From a virus: a DNA stretch of 21,315 nucleotides. The stretch covers positions 1 through 21,315 of the IMG/VR virus record IMGVR_UViG_3300009183_005033. One strand, given 5' to 3'. Positions 6,264-13,651 of this stretch are shown here, piece by piece. Below the pieces are notes generated by a model. The model saw only the letters and a program-made list of their open reading frames with translations, searched no databases and was not told where the DNA came from. Numbering within the stretch: the first letter of the stretch is position 1; each line of letters starts with the position of its first letter. A program made the position numbers and the translations under genes.

Positions 6264-7415
6264 ATGATTACTAGGCGACTAAATTATAACGATCTTGATA
6301 AAATTGATGAATTGATAGATTTACGATGGAAACAAGTACATAAAAAAAGAAGTTCAACTCACAATATTACATTAAAAAAAAGAATTAGAGAATATATATT
6401 ATTGTCTAATAATATTGATAATAATAAAAACATTGAAGGCCTAGGACAAGTATTTGGATGTTTTGATGATGAAGGTTTTTTGATATCCTTTTTAACTCAA
6501 AAATTTTGGGAAAAAATGCCTATTCACTATCTAGGCAACATGACAGTTAGGCCAAAAGTTTCTAATTTATATAATATTGAATCTATAGGATTAGGTAAAT
6601 GCTGGGACGATGCTGTTAAATTTGCAGAATCAAATAAATTTTATCAATGGTATTGGATTACTGAAATAAGAGGATGGAATAAAAGAGAAGAAGAATGGTT
6701 TAAAAATAGTTCAGCATTTAAAAAATACCATATTTTTATAGATAGTATGTATCATAAAGATGAAGTAGGAAAGTTTAAGTATCAAAATATGATGTTAGGA
6801 GAAGAAGGAATAGCAAATACTACAGTTGCAATTAAATATGCTATATTAAAACCTAAATTTTTACACAATATGTTTCAACAAAAAGGCTATTTAAAAGATG
6901 ATTTTATTCCTATTCAATATAGTAACATAGATGAAGAACAAATAATCTACAAAGAAACAAATGATTTTAATGAAATTGTTAAAGTTACTAAAGATGAAAG
7001 TAATATGTTAGTTGAAAAAGAATATTATCAAAAAAACTTTCCAGATATTGCAGAAGGAGAACACAAACATTTTGGCGCTTACAAAAACGAAAAATTGATA
7101 GGAACCAGTTCAATGATTAAATATTATGATAATGAAGATAATAAAAATAAAATATATCATTTATGGTCTTGGACACAACCTAATTATAGACGCAAAAAAA
7201 TTTGGTTAAATTTAATGAAAATCAAAGCAAACTATGCTAAACAAAATAACTGGTGTGAAGATACCACTCTAAATATTGTTGCTGTTTCAAAAGAAGATAA
7301 CCGATATAAAAATATAGGTTGGTCTAAAGCCTATGAAATTGACAAAACATATAAAGAAAAATCATTAAAAAAAACCATATGGTATAGTTTATGGAAAAAT
7401 TATAAAAATATATGA
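6264..7415 (+). CDS. Two-domain GNAT-like acyltransferase
   Basis: A 383-residue protein that appears to contain two GNAT-like units. The N-terminal unit (about 1-180) has VFGCFDDEGFLISFLTQKFW followed by HYLGNMTVRPKV. The C-terminal unit (about 225-365) has HFGAYKNEKLIGTSSMIKYY (269-288), then IYHLWSWTQPNYRRKKIWLN, a helix, and a final NIGWSKAY of the type that closes a GNAT fold. The W-T-x-P-x-Y-R motif (302-309) also occurs in the protein at 2016-2636. The ATG at 6264 was chosen because the alternative GTG at 6246 lies before the predicted transcript start. It is first in the second plus-strand operon. Acyl donor and acceptor are unknown; an aminoacyl-transferring role is another option. 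Confidence 0.55.
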   Translation: MITRRLNYNDLDKIDELIDLRWKQVHKKRSSTHNITLKKRIREYILLSNNIDNNKNIEGLGQVFGCFDDEGFLISFLTQKFWEKMPIHYLGNMTVRPKVSNLYNIESIGLGKCWDDAVKFAESNKFYQWYWITEIRGWNKREEEWFKNSSAFKKYHIFIDSMYHKDEVGKFKYQNMMLGEEGIANTTVAIKYAILKPKFLHNMFQQKGYLKDDFIPIQYSNIDEEQIIYKETNDFNEIVKVTKDESNMLVEKEYYQKNFPDIAEGEHKHFGAYKNEKLIGTSSMIKYYDNEDNKNKIYHLWSWTQPNYRRKKIWLNLMKIKANYAKQNNWCEDTTLNIVAVSKEDNRYKNIGWSKAYEIDKTYKEKSLKKTIWYSLWKNYKNI

Positions 7416-7425
7416 GCAATTGATA

Positions 7426-8457
7426 ATGTTTGAATATACAGAAAATAATCATTTTAAATTTGGTTACGATAATCAATGGTTTATTGATAGGCCAAACGTA
7501 AATAATAAATGGTCGGTTCAATATGGTCAGTGTAAAAGGCCTGTTCAAAATTGGAGAGAGGAATGTAAACTAGCCGCAAGCAAAATATACGATCAAAGAA
7601 AAGGGTTACCTATAGATATTTTGTTTTCAGGAGGAAAAGATAGTGAAATAACATTAAGGTCTTTTTTAGAAATTAAAGTGCCAGTTAATGTTCATTTTGT
7701 TGATTATGATTTTTATAATATGTACGATAAAAGATGGGCAACAAAAATCTGTGAGTTTTTTAATATAAAACTCAATATACACAATTTAGACATAAGAAAA
7801 TTTTGGCGATCTGATGAATGTATGCAGATAGCTAATTCAAGTAAATCAGTTAGTCCTCAATTAATTTCTCAACAATGGTTGATGGGTCAAGTAGACGGTA
7901 TTCCTGTATTAGGTTCAGGTGAATGTTATACTGCCAGAAGTGATATAGCTATTCAAAAAAAAATTGAAAAAGGACATAGAAATTTGACTAATGTTAATTG
8001 GGTATTAGTAGAAAGAGAAAAAATTGCTACTTGGTATCGGTATTTAATATCAAATAATAGACCAGGAATTCCTGGTTTCTTTCAATATACACCTGAACTA
8101 ATGTTGTCTTTTTTAGAAGATCCTATATGTCAAGATTTGCATAGTAATATAACAAAAGGAAAATTAAGTAATTCTAGTTCAAAGTCTAGTATATGTTTAA
8201 AACATTGGCCTGAAGTTAAAAAAAGATATAAAAAAACAGGATTTGAAAATTTACGTGATGAGGATTATGTATTAAGAACAATATTAATGAAAAAATATGA
8301 AAATTATCATTATGAATATTGGAGTGAAGTAAATGAATTAATAGAGTATCTTAAAGGAAATACAAACAAGATGCCAGACAATATGGCTCCTAATATAACA
8401 GATCCCTGCGATTCTATTACAACCTACTATAATAATATAAAAGATGAACAATTTTAA
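7426..8457 (+). CDS. PP-loop ATP pyrophosphatase, asparagine-synthetase-like
   Basis: A 343-residue protein with a clear N-type PP-loop, DILFSGGKDSEITL (SGGKDS at 68-73), followed by the expected alternating strands and helices (VNVHFVDYDF, LNIHNLDIRKF). There is no N-terminal glutaminase domain and no catalytic Cys2, so if it transfers an amide it must take ammonia or an amine directly. Such enzymes adenylate a carboxylate or carbonyl. Related stand-alone forms amidate sugars in O-antigen clusters or close lactams. The ATG at 7426 is preferred over an in-frame TTG at 7420; neither has a clear ribosome site. It lies 10 nt after the GNAT gene and overlaps the next gene by 14 nt. The family assignment rests mainly on the PP-loop. 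Confidence 0.65.
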   Translation: MFEYTENNHFKFGYDNQWFIDRPNVNNKWSVQYGQCKRPVQNWREECKLAASKIYDQRKGLPIDILFSGGKDSEITLRSFLEIKVPVNVHFVDYDFYNMYDKRWATKICEFFNIKLNIHNLDIRKFWRSDECMQIANSSKSVSPQLISQQWLMGQVDGIPVLGSGECYTARSDIAIQKKIEKGHRNLTNVNWVLVEREKIATWYRYLISNNRPGIPGFFQYTPELMLSFLEDPICQDLHSNITKGKLSNSSSKSSICLKHWPEVKKRYKKTGFENLRDEDYVLRTILMKKYENYHYEYWSEVNELIEYLKGNTNKMPDNMAPNITDPCDSITTYYNNIKDEQF

Positions 8458-9097
8458 ATTCTTAAAATATAATTTTTCAATTTTAAAGAAAGAAGCGGAA
8501 GATGATTTATTATTAAAATATTCTCATCAAGCACATTTTGGATATAACGTCTTTGCAGAAAATATAGAACATTATATTAATGAAGAATTGCTAAATTTAT
8601 TATTGGATAATAATTTAAAACCAAAATTAATTGTTTTATTTAAAGGAATCTCTCCAAGTAGAAATACAGAAAAAGCATTATTACATTCTGACGTTTATTA
8701 CGATTTTAAAGATAAAAAATATAAATTTCATTATTGCGGATTAAATCAAGAATTGTATAATACTAAAGCTATCTTTCACTGGTGGGAACCAATAAACGCA
8801 AAACCAGTTTATCCTTCTATAGCTAATATCGTAAATTACGATTTAAAATATTTGGATGGTGTACATTACGAATCAAGATCAAAATATTTTAAGAATCCAG
8901 AGGAAAAATTTAAATTGTTAGAATCTACCAACTATGATAATAAAAAAATAATTTTGGCAAGAACAGATATACCTCACAGCGTAATATATGACACCAATTT
9001 AGAGAATCATCCTAGAGTTTCTGTTAGTCTTAGATTTGATACATCATTATTTAATAGTTGGAATGATGTTATAAATAGATTTGAAAGATTATTATGA
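8444..9097 (+). CDS. 2OG/Fe(II) oxygenase-like protein (HSD...H...R)
   Basis: A 217-residue protein with H81-S-D83 in KALLHSDVYYD, distal H178 in RTDIPHSVIYD, and HPRVSVSLRFD (189-199) carrying R191 and R197. This matches the HxD...H...R layout of jelly-roll Fe(II)/2-oxoglutarate enzymes. The stretch between the two halves is long and includes FHWWEPINAKPVYPS. It lies between the PP-loop enzyme (14-nt overlap) and the unknown protein at 9094 (ATGA overlap), which suggests a joint pathway with the ATP-dependent enzymes. The core is plausible, but overall similarity to named families is not evident to me and the substrate is unknown. Confidence 0.55.
   Translation: MNNFKFLKYNFSILKKEAEDDLLLKYSHQAHFGYNVFAENIEHYINEELLNLLLDNNLKPKLIVLFKGISPSRNTEKALLHSDVYYDFKDKKYKFHYCGLNQELYNTKAIFHWWEPINAKPVYPSIANIVNYDLKYLDGVHYESRSKYFKNPEEKFKLLESTNYDNKKIILARTDIPHSVIYDTNLENHPRVSVSLRFDTSLFNSWNDVINRFERLL
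9070..9077 (+). promoter_or_regulatory. Internal T4-type late promoter
   Basis: TATAAATA inside the last codons of the oxygenase-like gene. The predicted start near 9083 leaves an 11-nt leader before the ATG at 9094, the same spacing as at 858 and 6238, which argues against chance. It would boost the 9094-10942 gene pair separately. Confidence 0.6.
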
Positions 9098-9816
9098 CAA
9101 GTGAAGAATTTAAAAATCAAGTTAAATATAAATCAATAACTTCTGAAACAAATGCTATTGATATCAAAAACGATCCTTCGGAAGTTCATTCTTTATTTGA
9201 TAATGAAACAAATAGATTATTAGCTGTAAGTAGATGGACATATACTATATCCGCATTAAACGAAGCTAACGAAAACACCTATTCAAGACATTGCCTTAAT
9301 AAAATATATGATCTGAAAAGTTCCAATTTTGAAGTAATATCTACAAAATGTTTTTTGGTTCGTTTCTATAATGATAAATGGGAAAAAGATGAAGATAATT
9401 TTACTTTTGATGAATTATATAATTTTCACTTAAACATAGAAAAGGCAGCAGTTTTAGATTATTTAAATTTTAGAATAAATTTACATAGACGTTCTATGCT
9501 TAATGGATTACTTTTACAAGAACCAATTTATAATTTTAAACAACAAGAAGCTGAAGAAATACAAAAAAATTCTGAAATTGTTGATGAAACTAATTTTCCT
9601 TTTTTAAGAGAATACGCCGAATCAAAAAATATAGATTTAAAAACTGCAGCAAAAGAAGTTTTAATACAAATAAAAATATATAAAACAAGATTAAATAATA
9701 CAGAAACTATGCGTTTAAAATATAAAAATTTAATAAAAGAATGTAATGATATTACAAAAATGGATTCTATATTTAATCAATTTTTACGTGAAAGCTCAAT
9801 GTATGCCAGAATATAA
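9094..9816 (+). CDS. Unknown protein with helical tail-like C-terminus
   Basis: A 240-residue protein I do not recognise as a whole. The N-terminal part (1-140) is mixed alpha/beta with no clear catalytic motif. Residues 168-215 form an amphipathic helical stretch (FPFLREYAESKNIDLKTAAK and onward, ending in a charged ETMRLKYKNLIKE helix). This resembles the P-L-L-x-x-E-A-x-x-x-G-x-S-x-x-x-L-A module at the C-terminus of small tail or fibre-associated proteins in many phages. If that resemblance holds, this is a tail-related gene inside the enzyme cassette. It has its own late promoter at 9070 and overlaps the asparagine-synthetase-like gene by 14 nt. No membrane segment or signal peptide is visible. 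Confidence 0.5.
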   Translation: MTSEEFKNQVKYKSITSETNAIDIKNDPSEVHSLFDNETNRLLAVSRWTYTISALNEANENTYSRHCLNKIYDLKSSNFEVISTKCFLVRFYNDKWEKDEDNFTFDELYNFHLNIEKAAVLDYLNFRINLHRRSMLNGLLLQEPIYNFKQQEAEEIQKNSEIVDETNFPFLREYAESKNIDLKTAAKEVLIQIKIYKTRLNNTETMRLKYKNLIKECNDITKMDSIFNQFLRESSMYARI

Positions 9817-10942
9817 TCTTATATGGTATAGTGCTGTTGATATATTTCATAGCACAAGAGGTACGCATACACCAATATTTCAAAACAAACCTGGTTTTAA
9901 TTTTATACGTCATGTTATTAAATTTTTTGGTTCTCAAATTTCAATGATGGATAGAACTGAAACAATAAAAGTTCCTATAAATTGTAAAATTTTGCCTTTT
10001 TTAAAATTACCAGAATTTAAAAAAGTAAACACAAATTTTGAAGAACTATGTGAAAAAAGAGCAAGATTGTTACTAGACAAAGCTATATCAACAAATAGAA
10101 AACTAACAATAATGTATAGTGGAGGTATTGATAGTACATTAATTATGGTTAGTTTATTAAAAGTTGCAACAGACAAAGAACTAAAAGAGCATGTTATTGT
10201 TTTATTAACACATGCCAGTATTTTTGAAAATAAGAATTTGTTTAAAAACTATATATTAAAAAAATGTAATATAGAAAGCACTTTTGATTTTACTCACTTT
10301 TTAGGAAATAACAAATATATAGTTGTAACAGGCGAAACAGGAGATCAATTATTTGGTTCTATGGCCACTAGAAACTTTTTTATTAAATATGGTAAAGAAT
10401 TTGTTTTTGGTGAAGCTTCATATGATAAAATAGAAAGAATATTTTTAGATACACATTTAACAGATGAAAATTTAGGCAAAAAAGAAGCTAGTAAAGTAAT
10501 AATGCCTTTATTTAAAGTTGTTGAAAAAGCACCTTTAAAGATAACAAGTGTTTATCATTTTTTTTGGTGGTTGAATTTTACATTAAAATGGCAATCAGTA
10601 TATACAAGAACATTAGCATACACAAAACAAAAGTATGAAAAAACTTTAAAAATGGAAGATAACTATTTTGCTTTTTTTAGTGATGAAGAAATGCAACTAT
10701 GGGTTATGAATAATCCCGATAAATTAATTAGAGATGATTATAAATCTTACAAATATATTGCAAAAGACATAATATACAAATTTGATAAAAATGAAGATTA
10801 TTGGAAAAATAAAGTTAAATGGGGAAGTTTAGCTGGTGTTTTTATGACACGTGTTCCAGCAAGATACATAGATGATAAAATCAATTTTGGCAGAAATGAC
10901 ATACCTGAAAGTATCTGGAACGATAACAATTCCTTTGTATAA
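9803..10942 (+). CDS. Asparagine-synthetase-like enzyme without glutaminase domain
   Basis: A 379-residue protein with the synthetase half of the asparagine synthetase family. The ATP PP-loop is LTIMYSGGIDSTLIM (SGGIDS at 106-111) and the second conserved motif is VTGETGDQLFGS (175-186). The 100 residues before the loop replace the glutaminase domain and lack an N-terminal catalytic cysteine (the start is MPEYNLIW). Enzymes of this build form an AMP-ester on a carboxylate and then an amide or lactam. ATG 9803 is chosen over upstream frame extension to 9746 because it gives the same 14-nt overlap as other genes here and removes a hydrophobic, unlikely leader. Product unknown; sugar or amino-acid amidation is the simplest idea. 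Confidence 0.75.
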   Translation: MPEYNLIWYSAVDIFHSTRGTHTPIFQNKPGFNFIRHVIKFFGSQISMMDRTETIKVPINCKILPFLKLPEFKKVNTNFEELCEKRARLLLDKAISTNRKLTIMYSGGIDSTLIMVSLLKVATDKELKEHVIVLLTHASIFENKNLFKNYILKKCNIESTFDFTHFLGNNKYIVVTGETGDQLFGSMATRNFFIKYGKEFVFGEASYDKIERIFLDTHLTDENLGKKEASKVIMPLFKVVEKAPLKITSVYHFFWWLNFTLKWQSVYTRTLAYTKQKYEKTLKMEDNYFAFFSDEEMQLWVMNNPDKLIRDDYKSYKYIAKDIIYKFDKNEDYWKNKVKWGSLAGVFMTRVPARYIDDKINFGRNDIPESIWNDNNSFV

Positions 10943-10945
10943 ATA
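10938..10945 (+). promoter_or_regulatory. T4-type late promoter, possibly leaderless
   Basis: TATAAATA overlapping the stop codon of the preceding gene (TAA 10940-10942). Standard T4 spacing would place the transcript start at or next to 10951, the A of the cupin ATG, so the message could lack a 5' leader. Confidence 0.55.
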
Positions 10946-10950
10946 AAAAT

Positions 10951-11562
10951 ATGGTAAGTTATAATTTTTATAATATAAAAGAAAATGTGGTTTATGAATC
11001 TAAACCTTACGACTTGTATCAATATAAAGTTTTCATAGGCAATCACACAATTCAAACAAATACAAAAAGTAGCTATTGGTACTTAAAAGAAAATATAGTT
11101 ATATCTAAAACTGGCGACAATCAAATAATTGAAAGTGATAAAATGTGTGTTGAGTTATTTGGTTACACACCAGAAACTAGAACTAGTACATACGATAGAC
11201 TATCAGATTTACCTTATATCAATGGTTGTAGCACAAAACAATTAATTAATCCTAACAGACTTGGTGATCCTACTTGGCAATTATTATATATTCCACCATA
11301 TTCAGCAGAACAAGCACATCACGTTCACTCTACAGCAAGAGTTGTGTATGTACATCAAGGTAAAGGAAAAAGTCATATTGGTCAAGATGATAAAATTAAG
11401 ACTTACGATTTAATACCGGGAACAGTTGTTATATTAGATAAAATGGTACCTCATCATTTTTCAACTGATGAAGAAGGTCTTATAGTTTTACCTATTCATA
11501 TTTTTTCAAGCACATCATTAGAAAATAACCATCCAATGTTTTCAGGAACTCACAAAGTCTAA
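10951..11562 (+). CDS. Cupin-domain protein
   Basis: A 203-residue protein whose C-terminal half is a cupin barrel. Motif 1 is AHHVHSTARVVYVHQGKG (122-139, metal-type H124-x-H126). Motif 2 is PGTVVILDKMVPHHFST (156-172, H168 or H169). The usual motif-1 glutamate is replaced (position 130 is Arg and 131 Val), so metal binding may be altered. The N-terminal 100 residues (TRTSTYDRLSDLPYINGC and around) may form a second, degenerate barrel. Cupins act as dioxygenases, sugar isomerases or small-ligand binders, and the exact role cannot be chosen. It is the last plus-strand gene; its stop overlaps the stop of the opposing glycosyltransferase-like gene. A late promoter ends 5 nt before its ATG. Confidence 0.7.
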   Translation: MVSYNFYNIKENVVYESKPYDLYQYKVFIGNHTIQTNTKSSYWYLKENIVISKTGDNQIIESDKMCVELFGYTPETRTSTYDRLSDLPYINGCSTKQLINPNRLGDPTWQLLYIPPYSAEQAHHVHSTARVVYVHQGKGKSHIGQDDKIKTYDLIPGTVVILDKMVPHHFSTDEEGLIVLPIHIFSSTSLENNHPMFSGTHKV

Positions 11563-12251
11563 ACAAACTTATTGTAGTCAATCCATTCGTGAGGTTTATT
11601 TACTGCACTAGTAAAATGCACTAACTTTATATCTTTATGAAATTCTCCACCCAAATATATATAATCATTATTTGTTAAATCTTTATATTTCTTTGTAATA
11701 CTAAATTGCCAACGGGGTAGATACACTCCATCAATACTATCGTTAGAACACCATCGAGTAATCCAGCTATCCGGCACGGTAATTAATTCTAATCTTTCTT
11801 TAACACTATCCTCAACAAAACATTGTTCACCATTTACTGGACCTGTTGTTGTGCCATTTTTTATATAATAAGATTGCCAGTAATCAATATCTTTCATAAA
11901 CTTATCATAGATATATTTACAATCTTTAGGATAGTATTTAAAAAAACCACCATTAATTTTATAATTTTTTTCGTTTCTCCACCACCCAGGTATAGTTATA
12001 AACTGGCCGGGTTTAATAGTATAATCAAATAGTTGTTTATAATCATTTACTAATAAAATATCAATATCAATAAAACAAATAGGTTCATTTATGTCCAATG
12101 ACATACCGTACATTTTATTCCACTGAAGTTGTACTCTAGGGTCTATAGGTTCTCTAATAAATTGTAAATCATAAGAAGGAAGTTTTTGTTTAAGATATTC
12201 TTCATATTCGGGGCCGTATTTTTCGCCTATTCTAATAGCAAATATTTTCAT
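11559..12251 (-). CDS. Glycosyltransferase-like protein with DxD motif
   Basis: A 230-residue protein shaped like a small GT-A glycosyltransferase. It starts MKIFAIRIGEKYGPEY, carries CFIDIDILLVND with D62-x-D64 as the nucleotide-sugar/metal motif, a GWWRNEKNYKINGGFF acceptor-side segment (about 89-104), and a terminal KLVHFTSAVNKPHEW with a conserved-type histidine. It lacks a membrane anchor, so it would act in the cytoplasm. Donor and acceptor are unknown. The same DxD strand and GWW segment occur in the protein at 12902-13633, so the two probably share ancestry. The ATG lies 30 nt beyond the upstream gene, and a near-consensus promoter (GATAAATA) is at 12276-12283. No clear ribosome site is present. 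Confidence 0.65.
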   Translation of the reverse strand: MKIFAIRIGEKYGPEYEEYLKQKLPSYDLQFIREPIDPRVQLQWNKMYGMSLDINEPICFIDIDILLVNDYKQLFDYTIKPGQFITIPGWWRNEKNYKINGGFFKYYPKDCKYIYDKFMKDIDYWQSYYIKNGTTTGPVNGEQCFVEDSVKERLELITVPDSWITRWCSNDSIDGVYLPRWQFSITKKYKDLTNNDYIYLGGEFHKDIKLVHFTSAVNKPHEWIDYNKFV

Positions 12252-12275
12252 AATTTACATCCAACTTATATAAAA

Positions 12276-12283
12276 TATTTATC
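12276..12283 (-). promoter_or_regulatory. Near-consensus late promoter GATAAATA
   Basis: The minus strand reads GATAAATA, one mismatch from the T4 late word, overlapping the stop of the upstream methyltransferase-like gene. It would give a leader of about 19 nt before the ATG at 12249-12251. The same 8-mer also occurs in coding DNA elsewhere, so this is tentative. Confidence 0.35.
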
Positions 12284-12908
12284 ATTTTCCTATAACCATA
12301 AATCGTGTCATACCATTATGTAAAACTTTTGAACCTGAAAAATATATTTCTTTTAAATTTGCCTGTTCACTTAATTCTTCAGCACTACTAACACAATTAA
12401 TATGGTCATCATATTTTGTTTCACTAGTTGACTGTAAAACTAATATTGCATCTAAGGCTGGATTCAATTCTTTAATTTTTTTCATAGGAAACATATGTTC
12501 ACAAGCAGTATTAATAATCATATCATAATGTTCTTCAATAGGATCTATAAAAACATTTTTTCCATATACTTTATATTTGCCTCCTTTTTTATATCTTCTA
12601 TTAAACTCACAACTTATTAATCGAGCATCTTCATCTATATCATAATTATGAACCAAATCGACTTTTAAATTATCTATTAATAAAGGTGTAATGTAATGTG
12701 CAAACCAGCCACCAATAATTGCAACCTTCTTGTGATATAAATTTAATTTTTGTAATTCAGTTGTTAACCATAACTTAGATTGCATTTGAGATGATGTTGA
12801 TGAATCTAATAATCTTTTAAATGCCCAAGGTCTTTCAAATTTTGTATCATACCAAGTTTTACTCCAGTCATTTGCCATTTCAGAAGTGTACTTTATATAA
12901 TCTACCAT
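12282..12908 (-). CDS. SAM-dependent methyltransferase-like protein
   Basis: A 208-residue protein with a Rossmann pattern. KVAIIGGWFAHY (61-72) acts as a glycine-rich motif I, VHNYDIDEDA (86-95) ends the next strand with acidic residues that can hold the SAM ribose, and DMIINTACEHMF (129-140) is motif IV. The remainder (LDAILVLQSTSET) fits the next strand. Similar small methyltransferase-like genes occur beside fibre genes in marine T4-like phages. The acceptor is unknown. An AAGGAG sequence lies only 2-3 nt before the ATG at 12906-12908, which is unusually close. The start overlaps the upstream glycosyltransferase-like gene by 7 nt, so translation may be coupled. Confidence 0.6.
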   Translation of the reverse strand: MVDYIKYTSEMANDWSKTWYDTKFERPWAFKRLLDSSTSSQMQSKLWLTTELQKLNLYHKKVAIIGGWFAHYITPLLIDNLKVDLVHNYDIDEDARLISCEFNRRYKKGGKYKVYGKNVFIDPIEEHYDMIINTACEHMFPMKKIKELNPALDAILVLQSTSETKYDDHINCVSSAEELSEQANLKEIYFSGSKVLHNGMTRFMVIGK

Positions 12909-13633
12909 AACTCCTTTATTTCGTCAACTTGATACATGTGTTCTTCTATTTTATCTGCACTATTATTAAATAAACAAATTTTATGATCTGTTCTTAATTT
13001 TTTAATTTCCATGTCGTCTGGAAATATATTTCCTTTATACCAAGAATATATATCTCCTTTTGGATACACATTGAAAAAACTATCTTCTTCTTTCCAAGTG
13101 TTATAAAAAAAATGATTATAATAGTTATCTATAGTTCTATATGTAAAAAATATAACCTCTATATTCTTAACCACGTGTTCGTAAATTGGTTTTAACTGAC
13201 TTCTATTCCAACGAACAACTGATGAATTTAAAATAGGACATTGTATCTTACCATAATTGTTTTTACATTTTCCAATATCATTCCACCAACCTTTTGCAAT
13301 ATAAGGTTTTTCCATATCTAAGTCAAAAAAATATTTTAAATCTTTATGTATTAGTATATCCAAATCTAAGTATAAAAATTTATTTCCTTGTATAGTAGGA
13401 AACAAATCTTCATTAAAAATATATAATTTTCTGTAGGCCCAAAATTTAGTTGGTCTATAATGCTTATCCCAAAAATTGGGTAATGCTATATCGTAGTCGT
13501 TTATTGGATTGTCTGTAAGGCAATAAAAATTAAAAGGAACAGAACAATTTTTTTCTATTTGTTTTTTTAATTTTTCAACATAGCCATTATATTTTGTTCC
13601 CCACTTTACGCATACTATTGTGTTTTCAATCAT
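12902..13633 (-). CDS. Glycosyltransferase-like protein with DxD motif
   Basis: A 243-residue GT-A-type protein. It has an opening strand NTIVCVKWGTKYNGY, a segment FNFYCLTDNP (34-43) typical of this superfamily, and FLYLDLDILIHKDLK (86-100) with D90-x-D92 as the likely metal/nucleotide-sugar site. IAKGWWNDIGK (about 112-122) and the HKICLFN end match the paralogue at 11559-12251. No membrane segment is seen. It lies 18 nt after the structural gene at 13652-14137 on the same strand and heads the glycosyltransferase/methyltransferase/glycosyltransferase triplet. Its position next to fibre genes makes virion or host-glycan modification plausible, but no substrate can be named. Confidence 0.65.
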   Translation of the reverse strand: MIENTIVCVKWGTKYNGYVEKLKKQIEKNCSVPFNFYCLTDNPINDYDIALPNFWDKHYRPTKFWAYRKLYIFNEDLFPTIQGNKFLYLDLDILIHKDLKYFFDLDMEKPYIAKGWWNDIGKCKNNYGKIQCPILNSSVVRWNRSQLKPIYEHVVKNIEVIFFTYRTIDNYYNHFFYNTWKEEDSFFNVYPKGDIYSWYKGNIFPDDMEIKKLRTDHKICLFNNSADKIEEHMYQVDEIKELW

Positions 13634-13651
13634 ACATAATATATAAAAGAT

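Noticed and set aside
7420-7425. TTG start for the PP-loop protein
   Set aside because: An ATG follows two codons later in frame; no ribosome site favours the TTG.
9746-9802. Upstream extension of the asparagine-synthetase-like gene
   Set aside because: It would overlap the 9094 gene by about 70 nt and add a hydrophobic stretch; ATG 9803 gives the 14-nt overlap common here.
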